NCBI GenBank assembly: GCA_014237405.1
Contig: JABZFO010000115.1
Location: 1 to 64,000, forward strand
Length of the DNA stretch: 64,000 nt
DNA from: Desulfosarcina sp.
Lineage (GTDB): Bacteria > Desulfobacterota > Desulfobacteria > Desulfobacterales > Desulfosarcinaceae
Direction of reading: 5' to 3'
Each line of letters opens with the position of its first letter. The first letter of the stretch is position 1. The notes under the pieces were generated by a model, which worked only from the letters and a program-made list of their open reading frames with translations, searched no databases and had not been told where the DNA came from. Positions 1-10,990 of the stretch are shown here, in pieces. Both the position numbers and the translations under genes were made by a program.

Positions 1-485
1 TCCGCTGCGTCAAGGAACAGCTCCCCGTCGATGACTGTCACCCGGACTTGGTCGCTGCAGGCGGCAAGGCCCAGCAGGATGGATACGGTGGTCGGGCAGA
101 AAGGACAGTGGGGCGTAATGTAAACCTTTACCAGGGCCGGCGCCCGGAGCTGCGTCAGTCGCTCCTGCACATCCGGGGCGATGCGATCCGCGAAAGCATT
201 GCCATCGCCCAACGCAGCCAGAAACGGAGCCAGTTCCCGATCCAGGGGCAGGGCCTGGTAGGCCACATGGCTGCCGATGAACACGGTGGGCAGGGACACC
301 ACCGCATCGCCGTCTTTTTTCGCCCGGACACGGGGGGTCAGATCGGCCACATACTCAACAAATGCTTTGAATTTTTCATCCATCGAATGGCTGGTGGTCG
401 CATATCGAAGGGTTATTTCGCCATCGAGTCCCTGGCCCCATTGCCGGATCTGTTCTTTTTCGTTATCAGTCATTTCAGCCATCAT
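1..485 (-). CDS. Thioredoxin/glutaredoxin-fold protein, C-terminus cut by window edge
   Basis: Reverse-strand reading from ATG at 485: MMAEMTDNEKEQIRQWGQGLDGEITLRYATTSHS...LVKVYITPHCPFCPTTVSILLGLAACSDQVRVTVIDGELF; CPFC redox motif. Confidence 0.75.
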   Translation of the reverse strand, partial: MMAEMTDNEKEQIRQWGQGLDGEITLRYATTSHSMDEKFKAFVEYVADLTPRVRAKKDGDAVVSLPTVFIGSHVAYQALPLDRELAPFLAALGDGNAFADRIAPDVQERLTQLRAPALVKVYITPHCPFCPTTVSILLGLAACSDQVRVTVIDGELFLDAA

Positions 486-555
486 GCCTCCCGGTATTAC
501 CCCCCAACTTTTGACGAGACCATCAACTTTTAATCCTTTGTAATTTTTGAGCAAT

Positions 556-648
556 TCCCTTGAACCCTCGAACCCTCGAACCCTTGAACCCTTGAACCCT
601 TGAACCCTTGACCCCTTGAACCCTCGAATCCTTGACCCCTTGAATCCT
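556..648. repeat. Short tandem repeat array, unit close to CTTGAACCC (9 bp)
   Basis: About 10 degenerate copies (cttgaaccc / ctcgaaccc / cttgacccc); same unit recurs at 27133-27207. Confidence 0.9.
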
Positions 649-736
649 GATAGGTTTAGCAACGCTTAGGGCATGACCGCCACCCACTGGCCAAATTCCG
701 AAAGTTGAGTTATCCGGCCAGCGCCTGAAAGCAGCC

Positions 737-1183
737 CTATTTCCCAAAATTGAATTTTTCCGCAAGCAGACGGCGGGTGGCAGGATTTACCGTCAACCGC
801 GCCAGCTCATCTTCCGTTATCCAGCGAGCATCGGCGGCATCATCACCGGCCCGGGGCTCACCGCTCACATAATCGGCAGCCAGATCTACGATCACATAAT
901 GATACTTCACCTCGCCGCGGTCATTTTGTTGAATGACATCAAAGACGAAGACCGGCTCTCCGGCCCGGATCACCACACCGGTCTCCTCTATGATCTCCCG
1001 TTCAGCAGCCGCCTGGAACGTTTCCCCCAGGCGGATGCTGCCGCCGGGGATGGCCCACATGCCCCGGGATGGAGAATTGCCGCGCTGAACCAGCAGCACG
1101 GCATCGCCCTTGAAGACCACTGCCCCTACCGCCGGTCGGGGCGCGTCAGGATATTTCCGGGTTGTCGAGGTATGGTTTTCCAT
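737..1183 (-). CDS. NUDIX hydrolase
   Basis: NUDIX box GGSIRLGETFQAAAEREIIEETGV; likely start MENHTSTTRK. Confidence 0.85.
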   Translation of the reverse strand: MENHTSTTRKYPDAPRPAVGAVVFKGDAVLLVQRGNSPSRGMWAIPGGSIRLGETFQAAAEREIIEETGVVIRAGEPVFVFDVIQQNDRGEVKYHYVIVDLAADYVSGEPRAGDDAADARWITEDELARLTVNPATRRLLAEKFNFGK

Positions 1184-1347
1184 GATGCCCGTGATCAGTG
1201 GTATCACCATTTGCCGGTTGCTTCAATTTGAAATTGGAACGATAGCCAATCCGGGATCATTGACGCACTCGGTAAATTCTGATAGCTGCAACAGCGTCCA
1301 TCAACCTTAGGGCCTAGGCCCTGAATCTCGACAGGACTAGACACGTT

Positions 1348-2407
1348 ATGGATATGCTGCTGGAAGAAAAACATCGCGCCGTCCGCCAGTCGGTGCGCCG
1401 GTTCTGCGATCGGGAGCTTCGTCCGATTGCCGCGCAGATCGACCAGGAGGCCCGGTTTCCCTGGGAAGTGGTCGATAAAATGGGCGCGCTGGGCTATTTC
1501 GGTATCCGCCATCGGCCTGTGTGTCACCGTCCACAACAGCGTGGCCGTCTACCCCATCATGGCCTTCGGCAGCCGGGCGCAGATCGAACACTGGGTGCCG
1601 CCCCTGGCCCGGGGGGAAAAAATCGGCGCCTTCTGCCTCACCGAACCCAATGCCGGCTCCGATGCCGGCGGAATCGAAGCCACGGCCCTGGCCGATGACG
1701 ATAATTACGTGGTCAACGCCAACAAGGTCTTCGTGACCAACGGCGGCATCGCCGACGTCTGCCTGATTTTTTGCCGGACCGATCCGGCAGCCGGACGGCG
1801 GGGCATCAGTGTGGTGGTGGCCGAGCGCGGTACAGCCGGTTTTGTGGTGGGTGATCTGGAAAACCTTTGCGGCATGCGGGCCAACCCGGTCTGCTCCATC
1901 CGGCTTTACGACTGCCGGGTGCCCAGGGAAAACCTGTTGGCCGGGGAAGGCATGGGCTTGAAAATCGGTATGGCTGCCCTGGATATCGGCCGTATGGGCA
2001 TCGGCGCCCAGGCCTTGGGTATCGCCCAGGCGGCCCTGGAGGAGGCGGTACGCTATGCCCGGCAGCGGCAGCAGTTTGGAGTTCCCATTCAGCGGCACCA
2101 GGCGATCCAGACCATGATTGCCGACATGGCCACCCAGGTGGATGCCGCCCGGCTCATGGTCTATCGGGCCGCGGCCCTGAAAGACAAGAATCTTCCCTTT
2201 TCAAAAGAATCGGCCATGGCCAAGCTTTTCGCCTCCGAAGCGGCCACCCGGGTGACGGATCTGGCCGTCCAGATCCACGGCGGCTACGGATACAGCAAGT
2301 CATACCCCGTGGAGCGCTACTACCGGGACGCACGGGTTACCCGCATCTATGAAGGCACCTCGGAAATTCATCGCATAGTCATTGCCAAAAGCGTTTTAGC
2401 CGGTTAA
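1348..2407 (+). pseudogene. Acyl-CoA dehydrogenase, frame-disrupted near 1500-1515
   Basis: Frame 1 gives MDMLLEEKHRAVRQSVRRFCDRELRPIAAQIDQEARFPWEVVDKMGALGYFGI; frame 2 gives [55 protein letters not shown]...YRDARVTRIYEGTSEIHRIVIAKSVL. The FAD-domain segment between them is missing. Confidence 0.85.
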
Positions 2408-2424
2408 CACGAAGGAGCACCCCA

Positions 2425-3195
2425 TTGCATATCATCGTCTGCATCAAATCCGTGGTTACCGAAGCACCCCGGGGGAAAATTGTCCGCACGGCAGATAAAT
2501 GCGCCCTCAACCCCTTTGACCGGCCGGCGCTGGAGGTGGCCCTTCAATTGAAGGAAAAGCACGGCGGTTCGGTAACCGTACTCTCCATGGGACCGCCCAC
2601 CGCCGAAGCAACCCTGCGGGAAGCCCTGGCCACGGGTGCGGATCGCGCCGTGCTGCTGTGTGATCCGGCCCTGGCCGGCTCCGACACCCTGGCTACATCG
2701 ACTGCCCTATGTGCCGGAGCACAATACCTGGCGCCTTTCGACCTGTTGCTGTTCGGTACACGGACCTCGGACAGCGATACCGGCCAGGTCGGTCCCCAGA
2801 CCGCCATGCTGCTGAATCTCCCCATGGTTACCGGCGCTGTTAAGATCGATGGAACCCCTGAAAGTATCACCGTGGAACGGAAAGTGGACGGGTTCCAGGA
2901 AATATATGAAGTGGCCATTCCCGCGGCGCTCACCATTCACCCGATAGCTGCCGTACCACGGGATCCGGCGCTGGGGGGCATCGCCGATGCTTTCGATGAA
3001 ATGCCCGTGGAAACCATTACCATCGGGCCGTTGGGTATCGATCCGAAGCAGGTAGGTGATGCAGGCTCACCCACTCGGGTGCTTTCCATGAAACCGGTAA
3101 AAAAGGAGAGAGCCTGCCAATGGATCGAAGGAACACCGGTGGCGCAGGCCGATGCCCTGGTCCGACAACTGGTGGATTCGGGTCTGATCGGCTGA
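2425..3195 (+). CDS. etfB: Electron transfer flavoprotein subunit beta (TTG start)
   Basis: MHIIVCIKSV...LNPFDRPALEVALQLKEKHGGSVTVLSMGP...LLFGTRTSDSDTGQVGPQTAMLLNLP typical EtfB. Confidence 0.9.
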   Translation: MHIIVCIKSVVTEAPRGKIVRTADKCALNPFDRPALEVALQLKEKHGGSVTVLSMGPPTAEATLREALATGADRAVLLCDPALAGSDTLATSTALCAGAQYLAPFDLLLFGTRTSDSDTGQVGPQTAMLLNLPMVTGAVKIDGTPESITVERKVDGFQEIYEVAIPAALTIHPIAAVPRDPALGGIADAFDEMPVETITIGPLGIDPKQVGDAGSPTRVLSMKPVKKERACQWIEGTPVAQADALVRQLVDSGLIG

Positions 3196-3274
3196 TTGGC
3201 ACCGGGCGGGGAAAAAGCCCTTTCGATTATATCCATGTGAAAGCTATCGCAAAATAAACGCGCAAGAGACAACC

Positions 3275-4879
3275 ATGATTAACGCGACAAACAACGAGAT
3301 CTGGGTATTCGGCGATCTTCGCACCCGCCACCTGCTGGACTTGAGTCTCAAGGTTTTGGTAAAGGCTGCGGGCCTGGCCAGGAAAACGGGAGACCCGGTC
3401 GTCATGTTCTTGCTGATACCGGCGGCAACCAATCTGTTGACCGTTTCAGAGAACGAGGCGTGCGCCATCCAGGAAATCGTGGAAGATGAAGCCATCGCCT
3501 GGGGCGCGGATGTGGTATATCTCTTTGAAAACGAGCGTTTCTCACCGCCAACCGCCCATCTTTTTGCAGATGCCCTGACGCCGGTATTCAAGGAAAAATC
3601 CCCCCGGCTGGTGCTGTTTCCCCTCACCGATTTCGGCCGGGACCTGGCCGCCCGAACCGCGGCAGCAGCACGGGCCGGACTGATGGCGGACTGTGTGGAA
3701 TTCAGATTGGGAGAAGACGGGGCTGTCGTGGGCCTCTGTCCGGCCTGGGGCGGGGAAATCATGTCCGAAATCACCTATGTCCCCGGCCGCGGCACCGGTT
3801 TTGTCACCGTGCAGCCCCACGGCGGAACCGGTGAAAAGGATACGAAGCGAAAAGGCCGGATTGAACGCATGGTCCTGGCGGATATCCCTGAGGCAAAAGA
3901 GATCCGGCTGGTTTCCGTCAAACCGGCACCCCTGACCGGCGACGATCTCGAAAGCGCCCGCACCGTGGTGGTGGGCGGTGCCGGACTGGGCAGCATGGAG
4001 AACTTCGGGCAGGTGCGGCAGTTAGCCGCCGCCATGGCCGGACAGGTGGCCGCCACACGGCCGCCGGTGCTCAACCACTGGGTAGCCGAGGATCGGCTCA
4101 TCGGCCAGACGGGGAGAACCGTACGTCCGAACCTGCTGATTTCCGTTGGCACCTCGGGTGCAATCCAGTACACCGCCGGCATCATGGAGTCGGGTACAAT
4201 CGTGGCCATCAACCGAGATCCCGCCGCACCTATCTTTCGACTGGCGGACATCGGTGTGGTTGCCGATGCACCGACTTTTCTTCCCCTGCTGATCTCGCGG
4301 ACCAGACAAGCGGTCATGCGCCGGCTGGCCGATGACATGTGCACTGACACGTCGGTGCACATGAAAAGAAGCGGCTTCGGAGAGAAGATCAGGGCGCTGC
4401 GCGAGGCCCAGGACTGGTCACAGGAACACCTGGCGGAAGCCACCGGTCAGACGCCGGAGTTCATTGCCGGTGTGGAGTCCGGTGAGATCTCTCCGCCGGT
4501 GGCATTTATCCTTCGCCTCTCCGGCGCCTACGGCGTAGATCCGGGCACCTTTCTGCGACATGAAGAAAAAGAGTGGATCCGGGATCAACGGACCCAGGCC
4601 TACGTCAACCGCACCCGCAACTACTCCTATCAGACACTGACATCCGGTGCCGACCATGACCACCTGCGGGCCTTCATGGTGACCATCGAACCCCACCACG
4701 ATCACAAGCCGGTGGCCTACAAACATGAGGGCGAAGAGTTCATCTTCGTCATGGAAGGCGAACTGGAATTCACCCTGGGCAGCAAGGTGCACACCCTGAA
4801 AAAAGGGGAATCCATCCATTTCCATTCCAATACCCCCCACAAGCTCAAGAGCCTGTCCGCGGAGATGACGCGCGTTTGA
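3275..4879 (+). CDS. etfA: Electron transfer flavoprotein alpha subunit fused to XRE-type HTH and cupin domains
   Basis: C-terminal FAD domain SVGTSGAIQYTAGIMESGTIVAINRDPAAPIFRLADIGVVAD, then HTH FGEKIRALREAQDWSQEHLAEATGQTPEFIAGVESGEISPP, then cupin HKPVAYKHEGEEFIFVMEGELEFTLGSKVHTLKKGESIHFHSNTPHKLKSLS. Confidence 0.85.
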   Translation: MINATNNEIWVFGDLRTRHLLDLSLKVLVKAAGLARKTGDPVVMFLLIPAATNLLTVSENEACAIQEIVEDEAIAWGADVVYLFENERFSPPTAHLFADALTPVFKEKSPRLVLFPLTDFGRDLAARTAAAARAGLMADCVEFRLGEDGAVVGLCPAWGGEIMSEITYVPGRGTGFVTVQPHGGTGEKDTKRKGRIERMVLADIPEAKEIRLVSVKPAPLTGDDLESARTVVVGGAGLGSMENFGQVRQLAAAMAGQVAATRPPVLNHWVAEDRLIGQTGRTVRPNLLISVGTSGAIQYTAGIMESGTIVAINRDPAAPIFRLADIGVVADAPTFLPLLISRTRQAVMRRLADDMCTDTSVHMKRSGFGEKIRALREAQDWSQEHLAEATGQTPEFIAGVESGEISPPVAFILRLSGAYGVDPGTFLRHEEKEWIRDQRTQAYVNRTRNYSYQTLTSGADHDHLRAFMVTIEPHHDHKPVAYKHEGEEFIFVMEGELEFTLGSKVHTLKKGESIHFHSNTPHKLKSLSAEMTRV

Positions 4880-4947
4880 TGATGAACAAGGAGAAAAGGC
4901 CATATATCGGGGTTGCCGTCATTGTTGTCCGGGAGAAAAACCGATGA
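4879..4947 (+). pseudogene. N-terminal remnant of a second NUDIX hydrolase
   Basis: MMNKEKRPYIGVAVIVVREKNR* resembles the first strand of a NUDIX protein and stops where the PHP gene begins (overlap at ATGA). Confidence 0.4.
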
Positions 4948-5696
4948 ACGTCCCATACCTGGTGTCGATTCACGGGGGCCACAGCGGCCAGTTTTGCGGC
5001 CATGCCCAAAACACCCTTGAAGAGATTATCTTGGCTTACATCGACCAGGGATATTTCTGGGTAGGCATCACCGAACACATGCCGCCGACATCGGACGCCT
5101 TTGTATATCCCGAAGAGAAAAGCGCCGGTCTGGACGCCAGGGCACTGAAAGAGCGGTTCGCCGTCTACATGACCACCTGCCGGGAATTTCAGGCCAAATA
5201 TGCAAACGACATCCGGATCTATGTCGGCTTCGAGACGGAAGACTACAGAGGCAGCATCGACTTTGCCAAAGCGCTGATAACCGCATTTTCACCCGACTAT
5301 GTGGTGGGTTCCGTTCATCACGTCAAAGACATCCCCTTTGACTACAGCAAAGGCTGTTATGACCAAGCGATCGACTGCTGCGGCGGACTGGACGGATTGT
5401 ATGCCTGCTATTTCGATCAGCAGTACGAAATGATTCAGGCGTTAAAACCACGCGTGGTGGGCCACCTGGACGGCCTGATCCTGGATTTCAACCTGCGCCC
5501 GCTGTCAAGGGGTGGTGACGAGCCCTACCTGTCAGCGCCTATCCTGAAAAAAGCCTGTGAAATGCGCATCGACATCGTTCCGGGCGATGATTCTCACGGG
5601 GTGGACACTATCGGTTCACACATGCACCGCGCAATCGGAATGCTGCGAGCGGCTGGCCTGAGCACGGCCTGGCGAAAACCCGTCGATGAACCGTGA
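4944..5696 (+). CDS. PHP-domain histidinol-phosphatase family protein
   Basis: VSIHGGHSGQFCGHAQNTLEEIILAYIDQGYFWVGITEHMPP; VVGSVHHVKDIPFDYSK; GDDSHGVDTIGSH metal-binding motifs. Confidence 0.8.
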   Translation: MNVPYLVSIHGGHSGQFCGHAQNTLEEIILAYIDQGYFWVGITEHMPPTSDAFVYPEEKSAGLDARALKERFAVYMTTCREFQAKYANDIRIYVGFETEDYRGSIDFAKALITAFSPDYVVGSVHHVKDIPFDYSKGCYDQAIDCCGGLDGLYACYFDQQYEMIQALKPRVVGHLDGLILDFNLRPLSRGGDEPYLSAPILKKACEMRIDIVPGDDSHGVDTIGSHMHRAIGMLRAAGLSTAWRKPVDEP

Positions 5697-5870
5697 TAGC
5701 GAGCACATTCCCCGCTGCTTGCGGTGGGAAGGTTTCACCTAAATTAAGCGATTAGCTTTTAGCTTTTAGCAATTAGCACAATAATTTCAATATATTGTCA
5801 AATGTCATCATTCCACCCAATGGGTGAAAATCGCATTACTGGTAAACGCCTGAAATATAGGAGCTAACCG

Positions 5871-6146
5871 CTAATTGCGCTGGAGCGTCTCTTTCTCAGC
5901 AGGCGAAAAGGCCGGGTAGTTCGCCTTCGACGTTTTTGTGTCGGGATCGAATTCGGGAAACGGTTCTTTGTTTGCATCCGAACCATTCAACGCGAGGGGC
6001 TCCGAAAAGGATCGCTTCCGGATTGTCCGTCTGTCCCTGCCGCACCGCCGTTCCAACTGACGGTCGGCTGAGGGGATCCAGCGCCGATCGAGTCCTGTTC
6101 TTCGGGAGATTAAGGTGGTTGGCTTGCGGGTCTGATCCTGGTTCAT
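5871..6146 (-). CDS. Small DRR-motif protein of unknown function
   Basis: MNQDQTRKPTTLISRRTGLDRRWIPSADRQLERRCGRDRRTIRKR; repeated RRxGxDRR motif. Confidence 0.5.
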   Translation of the reverse strand: MNQDQTRKPTTLISRRTGLDRRWIPSADRQLERRCGRDRRTIRKRSFSEPLALNGSDANKEPFPEFDPDTKTSKANYPAFSPAEKETLQRN

Positions 6147-6507
6147 AATCGTCCTGTTAGGGCCGGGGAACAAAATAGATTGAGTAAAAATTGCAACGCA
6201 CCGATTGCCATCTTCAGGTTGGGTGCGGTTATACATCTGCTTATCGGCTGAATTGGCGAAAACTTTATTTTCCCGTGCATGGATTCACTCGGTTGAATCC
6301 CTTGGGGTGCGCGCAGCGCAATTCAACTGGGCGAACCAACTGCACAACAGGTAGCGGAGACTGGGCCCCGCTTTTGCGGCTCAATCCCCCTTGACAGTCA
6401 AACTATTTTTCCCTAATGTCTTTTTTGTAAAGATTTCTTGCTCTGCGGCCGAAAAAAAGCAGGCACCATAAAAAAATATCACACGATCACTAACTGGGGT
6501 TTTGCCG

Positions 6508-7071
6508 ATGAACGGTATCTCATCTTTTCACACCGACCGCCGAACCTTCCTGAAAATAGGTGCGTCGGCAATTCTGACAACCGTCTTCACACACCCGGTG
6601 CTGGCCGCTGTCGGCCCCAATGGCCATGAACACCACATATTGTCTTTTTATAATATTCACACCGGGGAGACCCTTAAAACCTGCTACCGCTCAAACGGAA
6701 AGTTGATCCGTCGTGCAGTGAACCGGATCAGCCATATCATGCGCGATCACCGCACCGGTGAAATCAAGCCGGTGGATCCCAGACTGTTGGATCTGCTTCA
6801 TCGTATCGCTATGGAGGTAAAGCCCCGCGCCTCCATCAGCATTATTTCCGGATACCGCTCCCCACGCACGAATGCGGCGCTGAGAAAAGTCACCCCCGGC
6901 GTAGCCCGAAAAAGCCTGCACATGGAGGGCCGCGCCATTGACATCCGGATTCCCGGATACCAGACCACGGCACTTCGCCACCTGGCCATAAACCTTAAAT
7001 CCGGTGGTGTCGGCTACTATCACGACTCTGATTTCGTTCATCTGGATACCGGACCGGTAAAGGTCTGGTAG
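6508..7071 (+). CDS. DUF882/YcbK-like (peptidase M15-type) secreted protein with Tat-like signal
   Basis: DRRTFLKIGASAILTTVF signal; SIISGYRSPRTNAALR...KSLHMEGRAIDIRI...GGVGYYHDSDFVHLDTGPVKVW. Confidence 0.85.
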   Translation: MNGISSFHTDRRTFLKIGASAILTTVFTHPVLAAVGPNGHEHHILSFYNIHTGETLKTCYRSNGKLIRRAVNRISHIMRDHRTGEIKPVDPRLLDLLHRIAMEVKPRASISIISGYRSPRTNAALRKVTPGVARKSLHMEGRAIDIRIPGYQTTALRHLAINLKSGGVGYYHDSDFVHLDTGPVKVW

Positions 7072-7502
7072 CACCGATTTACTGCCTGCCAAACGTGTGA
7101 ACCGGATTATCCATTCACCATAAAGGGCTACCGTTTTCATTCCAAAAACAAGGTCCGGACGGTCAACTCAATCATTTTTTAGTGATATTCTGGCGGCTTG
7201 ACATTTGCCAACCGATCCATTATGCTCATTCTCATAGTGCGTTGCAGCGCCTGCACCTTCTGTTCTCATGCGATGTCTTCGGGCAATTTCTGATCTGCCC
7301 GTGATTATTCTCAGCCCGGCAACGCCGCACAGGCCGCGAATCAACCGGCATTTGGGTCATCGAAAAAAGAAAAATCAACCGAGTTGCTGCTCGCATAAAC
7401 CTTTGAGTTGTTTATCTGCCGAGCGGTACCTCGTTTTTTCTCAATATATATCGTTGTGAGAGAAAAACGATTGTACATCCCTTTACATGGAGGACTCCGG
7501 TT

Positions 7503-7853
7503 ATGAAAAAATTTGCCAAAGATCTAAAAGCCGTCGCCAGGCAGTTAAACACCCTAGCCAAGAAAACCGAAACCATGGCAAAGGCATTCGAAAAAAAACC
7601 CACCTCAGCCGCCCCGAAGAAAAAAGCAGTGCGGGTCGCAAAAAAAAAGGCCGCGCCAAAGGGAAAAGCCCTCACTCCCACAGATCAAGTGCTCGCCATT
7701 ATGAAACGGTTTAAAAAAGGCATCACCGTGGAAGCCTTGAGGGGAAAATCGGGTTTTAACGAAAAGCAGATCAGCAATATCGTTCATCGCGCCTGTACAA
7801 AGGGCAAAATGAGACGGGTTGGACGGGGCATCTACTCTGTATACGACCGGTAG
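7503..7853 (+). CDS. Small basic protein with Lys/Ala-rich middle and winged-helix-like C-terminus
   Basis: [25 protein letters not shown] then [60 protein letters not shown]. Confidence 0.6.
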   Translation: MKKFAKDLKAVARQLNTLAKKTETMAKAFEKKPTSAAPKKKAVRVAKKKAAPKGKALTPTDQVLAIMKRFKKGITVEALRGKSGFNEKQISNIVHRACTKGKMRRVGRGIYSVYDR

Positions 7854-7999
7854 CAATAGGGTGTTGGTTTTATCAGTTTTGTTGCAACCGGCCAGTTGGC
7901 CGAATGGGTCTTGCACTGGGAGAGGTGCTCACCGCTAAAACGGCGGCAACCAAACGTTCGAGACCGGTATGTTTACTTTTTTTTAAGGAGGCTGCAGAA

Positions 8000-8203
8000 A
8001 TGGCAAACGGTGTTGTAAAATGGTTCAGTGACAAGAAGGGGTTTGGTTTCATCGAACAGGAAGAAGGTCAGGGCGACATCTTCGTCCACTTCTCTGCCAT
8101 TCAGTCTGAAGGATTCAAAACTCTTGCGGAAGGCGATCGGGTGACCTTCGACGTGGAGCAAACCGACCGTGGTCCCGCTGCCGCCAACGTTCAGCGAGTT
8201 TAG
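8000..8203 (+). CDS. Cold-shock domain protein (CspA family)
   Basis: [45 protein letters not shown] motifs KGFGFI and DIFVHFS. Confidence 0.95.
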   Translation: MANGVVKWFSDKKGFGFIEQEEGQGDIFVHFSAIQSEGFKTLAEGDRVTFDVEQTDRGPAAANVQRV

Positions 8204-8221
8204 CCGATACATCTCCAACTG

Positions 8222-8267
8222 AAAAACAAAGCGGCACCCTCATTCTAATGGGTGCCGCTTTGTTTTT
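8222..8267 (+). terminator. Rho-independent terminator after csp
   Basis: Perfect 18-bp stem aaaaacaaagcggcaccc / gggtgccgctttgttttt with 10-nt loop tcattctaat and T tract. Confidence 0.9.
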
Positions 8268-8309
8268 CAGCGTTTTAATCATCTACTCACAACTATAGCC
8301 GGACAACCA

Positions 8310-9689
8310 TCATACCACGCCCTGATCGATCATGGCATCCACCACCTTGACGAAACCGGCGATATTGGCCCCGTTCATGTAGTTGCCCGGCGTGCCGTAC
8401 TGCTCGGCCGCGCTCAAAGAGGTCTGGTGGATGCTCTTCATGATCATCTGCAGCCGGTTGTCCACCTCTTCCCGCGTCCAGGACAGGCGCATGCTGTTCT
8501 GGGTCATCTCCAACCCCGATACCGACACACCGCCCGCATTGGCCGCCTTGCCCGGGCCGTAGAGCAGCTTGTTCTCGATGAAGATGTCGATCCCCTCGGG
8601 CACCGTTGGCATGTTGGCTCCTTCGCTGACCACGGTGACACCGTTGTTCACCAGATTCTGGGCGTCCTTGGCGTTGATCTCGTTCTGGGTGGCAGACGGA
8701 AAGGCGCAGTCAGCCTTATGGTTCCACAGTGGGTTGAAATCCTGGTCCGGGTTCACCTCGGAGTAAACTGCCGAGGGGTATTTCTCGGCATACTCCTTCA
8801 CCCGCCCCCGGCGCACGTTCTTCAGGTTCATGAGATAGGCCAGCTTCTCCCGGTCGATCCCCGCCTCGTCATAGATGTAGCCGGAAGAGTCGGAGCAGGT
8901 CACCGACTTGGCCTTAAGGTCCAGCAGCTTCTCGATAGTGTACTGGGCCACGTTGCCCGAGCCGGAAACCAAGCAGACTTTTCTATTCAGGGTTTCGTTG
9001 CGGGTGGCCAGCATCTCGGCGGCAAAGTAGACCGAGCCGTAGCCCGTGGCTTCGGGCCGGATCATGCTGCCGCCCCAGTTCAGGCTCTTGCCCGTGAGTA
9101 CGCCGGTGAACTCGTTTCTCAGCTTCTTGTACATGCCGAACAGATACCCGATCTCCCGGGCACCCACGCCGATGTCGCCGGCCGGCACGTCGGTGTCGGG
9201 GCCGATGTGGCGGAACAGCTCGGCCATGAAGCTCTGGCAAAAACGCATCACTTCAACATCCGACTTGCCCATGGGGTCGAAGTCGGACCCGCCCTTGCCG
9301 CCGCCCATGGGCAGCGTGGTCAGGGCGTTCTTGAACACCTGCTCGAAGGCCAGGAACTTGAGGATACTCAAGGTTACCGACGGATGGAATCGCAGACCGC
9401 CCTTGTAAGGGCCGATGGCGCTGTTCATCCCGATGCGAAAGCCCCGGTTCACCTGCACCTGCCCCTGGTCATCCACCCAGGGCACACGGAACAGGATTAC
9501 CCGCTCAGGCTCCACCAGTCGCTCCAGGATCTTGGCCGCACGGTATTCGGGGTTACGGTCCATCACCGGCTTGATGGAAGACATCACCTCCATAACCGCC
9601 TGATGAAACTCCCGCTCTCCAGGGTCCCTGTCTTTTATCAGTTGAAGAATGTCCGACACTTTCTCTCCTCCCTTTAATAATACATTCAC
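8310..9689 (-). CDS. gdhA: Glutamate dehydrogenase (E. coli GdhA-type coenzyme domain)
   Basis: [64 protein letters not shown]; full length 459 aa (true start probably a few codons internal, VSDILQL). Confidence 0.93.
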   Translation of the reverse strand: MNVLLKGGEKVSDILQLIKDRDPGEREFHQAVMEVMSSIKPVMDRNPEYRAAKILERLVEPERVILFRVPWVDDQGQVQVNRGFRIGMNSAIGPYKGGLRFHPSVTLSILKFLAFEQVFKNALTTLPMGGGKGGSDFDPMGKSDVEVMRFCQSFMAELFRHIGPDTDVPAGDIGVGAREIGYLFGMYKKLRNEFTGVLTGKSLNWGGSMIRPEATGYGSVYFAAEMLATRNETLNRKVCLVSGSGNVAQYTIEKLLDLKAKSVTCSDSSGYIYDEAGIDREKLAYLMNLKNVRRGRVKEYAEKYPSAVYSEVNPDQDFNPLWNHKADCAFPSATQNEINAKDAQNLVNNGVTVVSEGANMPTVPEGIDIFIENKLLYGPGKAANAGGVSVSGLEMTQNSMRLSWTREEVDNRLQMIMKSIHQTSLSAAEQYGTPGNYMNGANIAGFVKVVDAMIDQGVV

Positions 9690-9708
9690 ACCAATGGTAC
9701 AGAAGTCA

Positions 9709-10982
<1,274 letters not shown>

Positions 10983-10990
10983 TTACGAAT

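Noticed and set aside
541-655. Possible CRISPR array
   Set aside because: Units are about 9 bp with no spacers; a simple tandem repeat. No CRISPR array or cas gene seen in the window.
523-765. ORF encoding VKDSRVQGVKGSRVQGFKGSRVQ repeats
   Set aside because: Translation of the CTTGAACCC tandem array; no start context or family similarity.
8427-9677. 416-aa plus-strand ORF opposite gdhA (and 10173-10979 opposite copy 2)
   Set aside because: Antisense shadow ORFs over a clear glutamate dehydrogenase in high-GC DNA.
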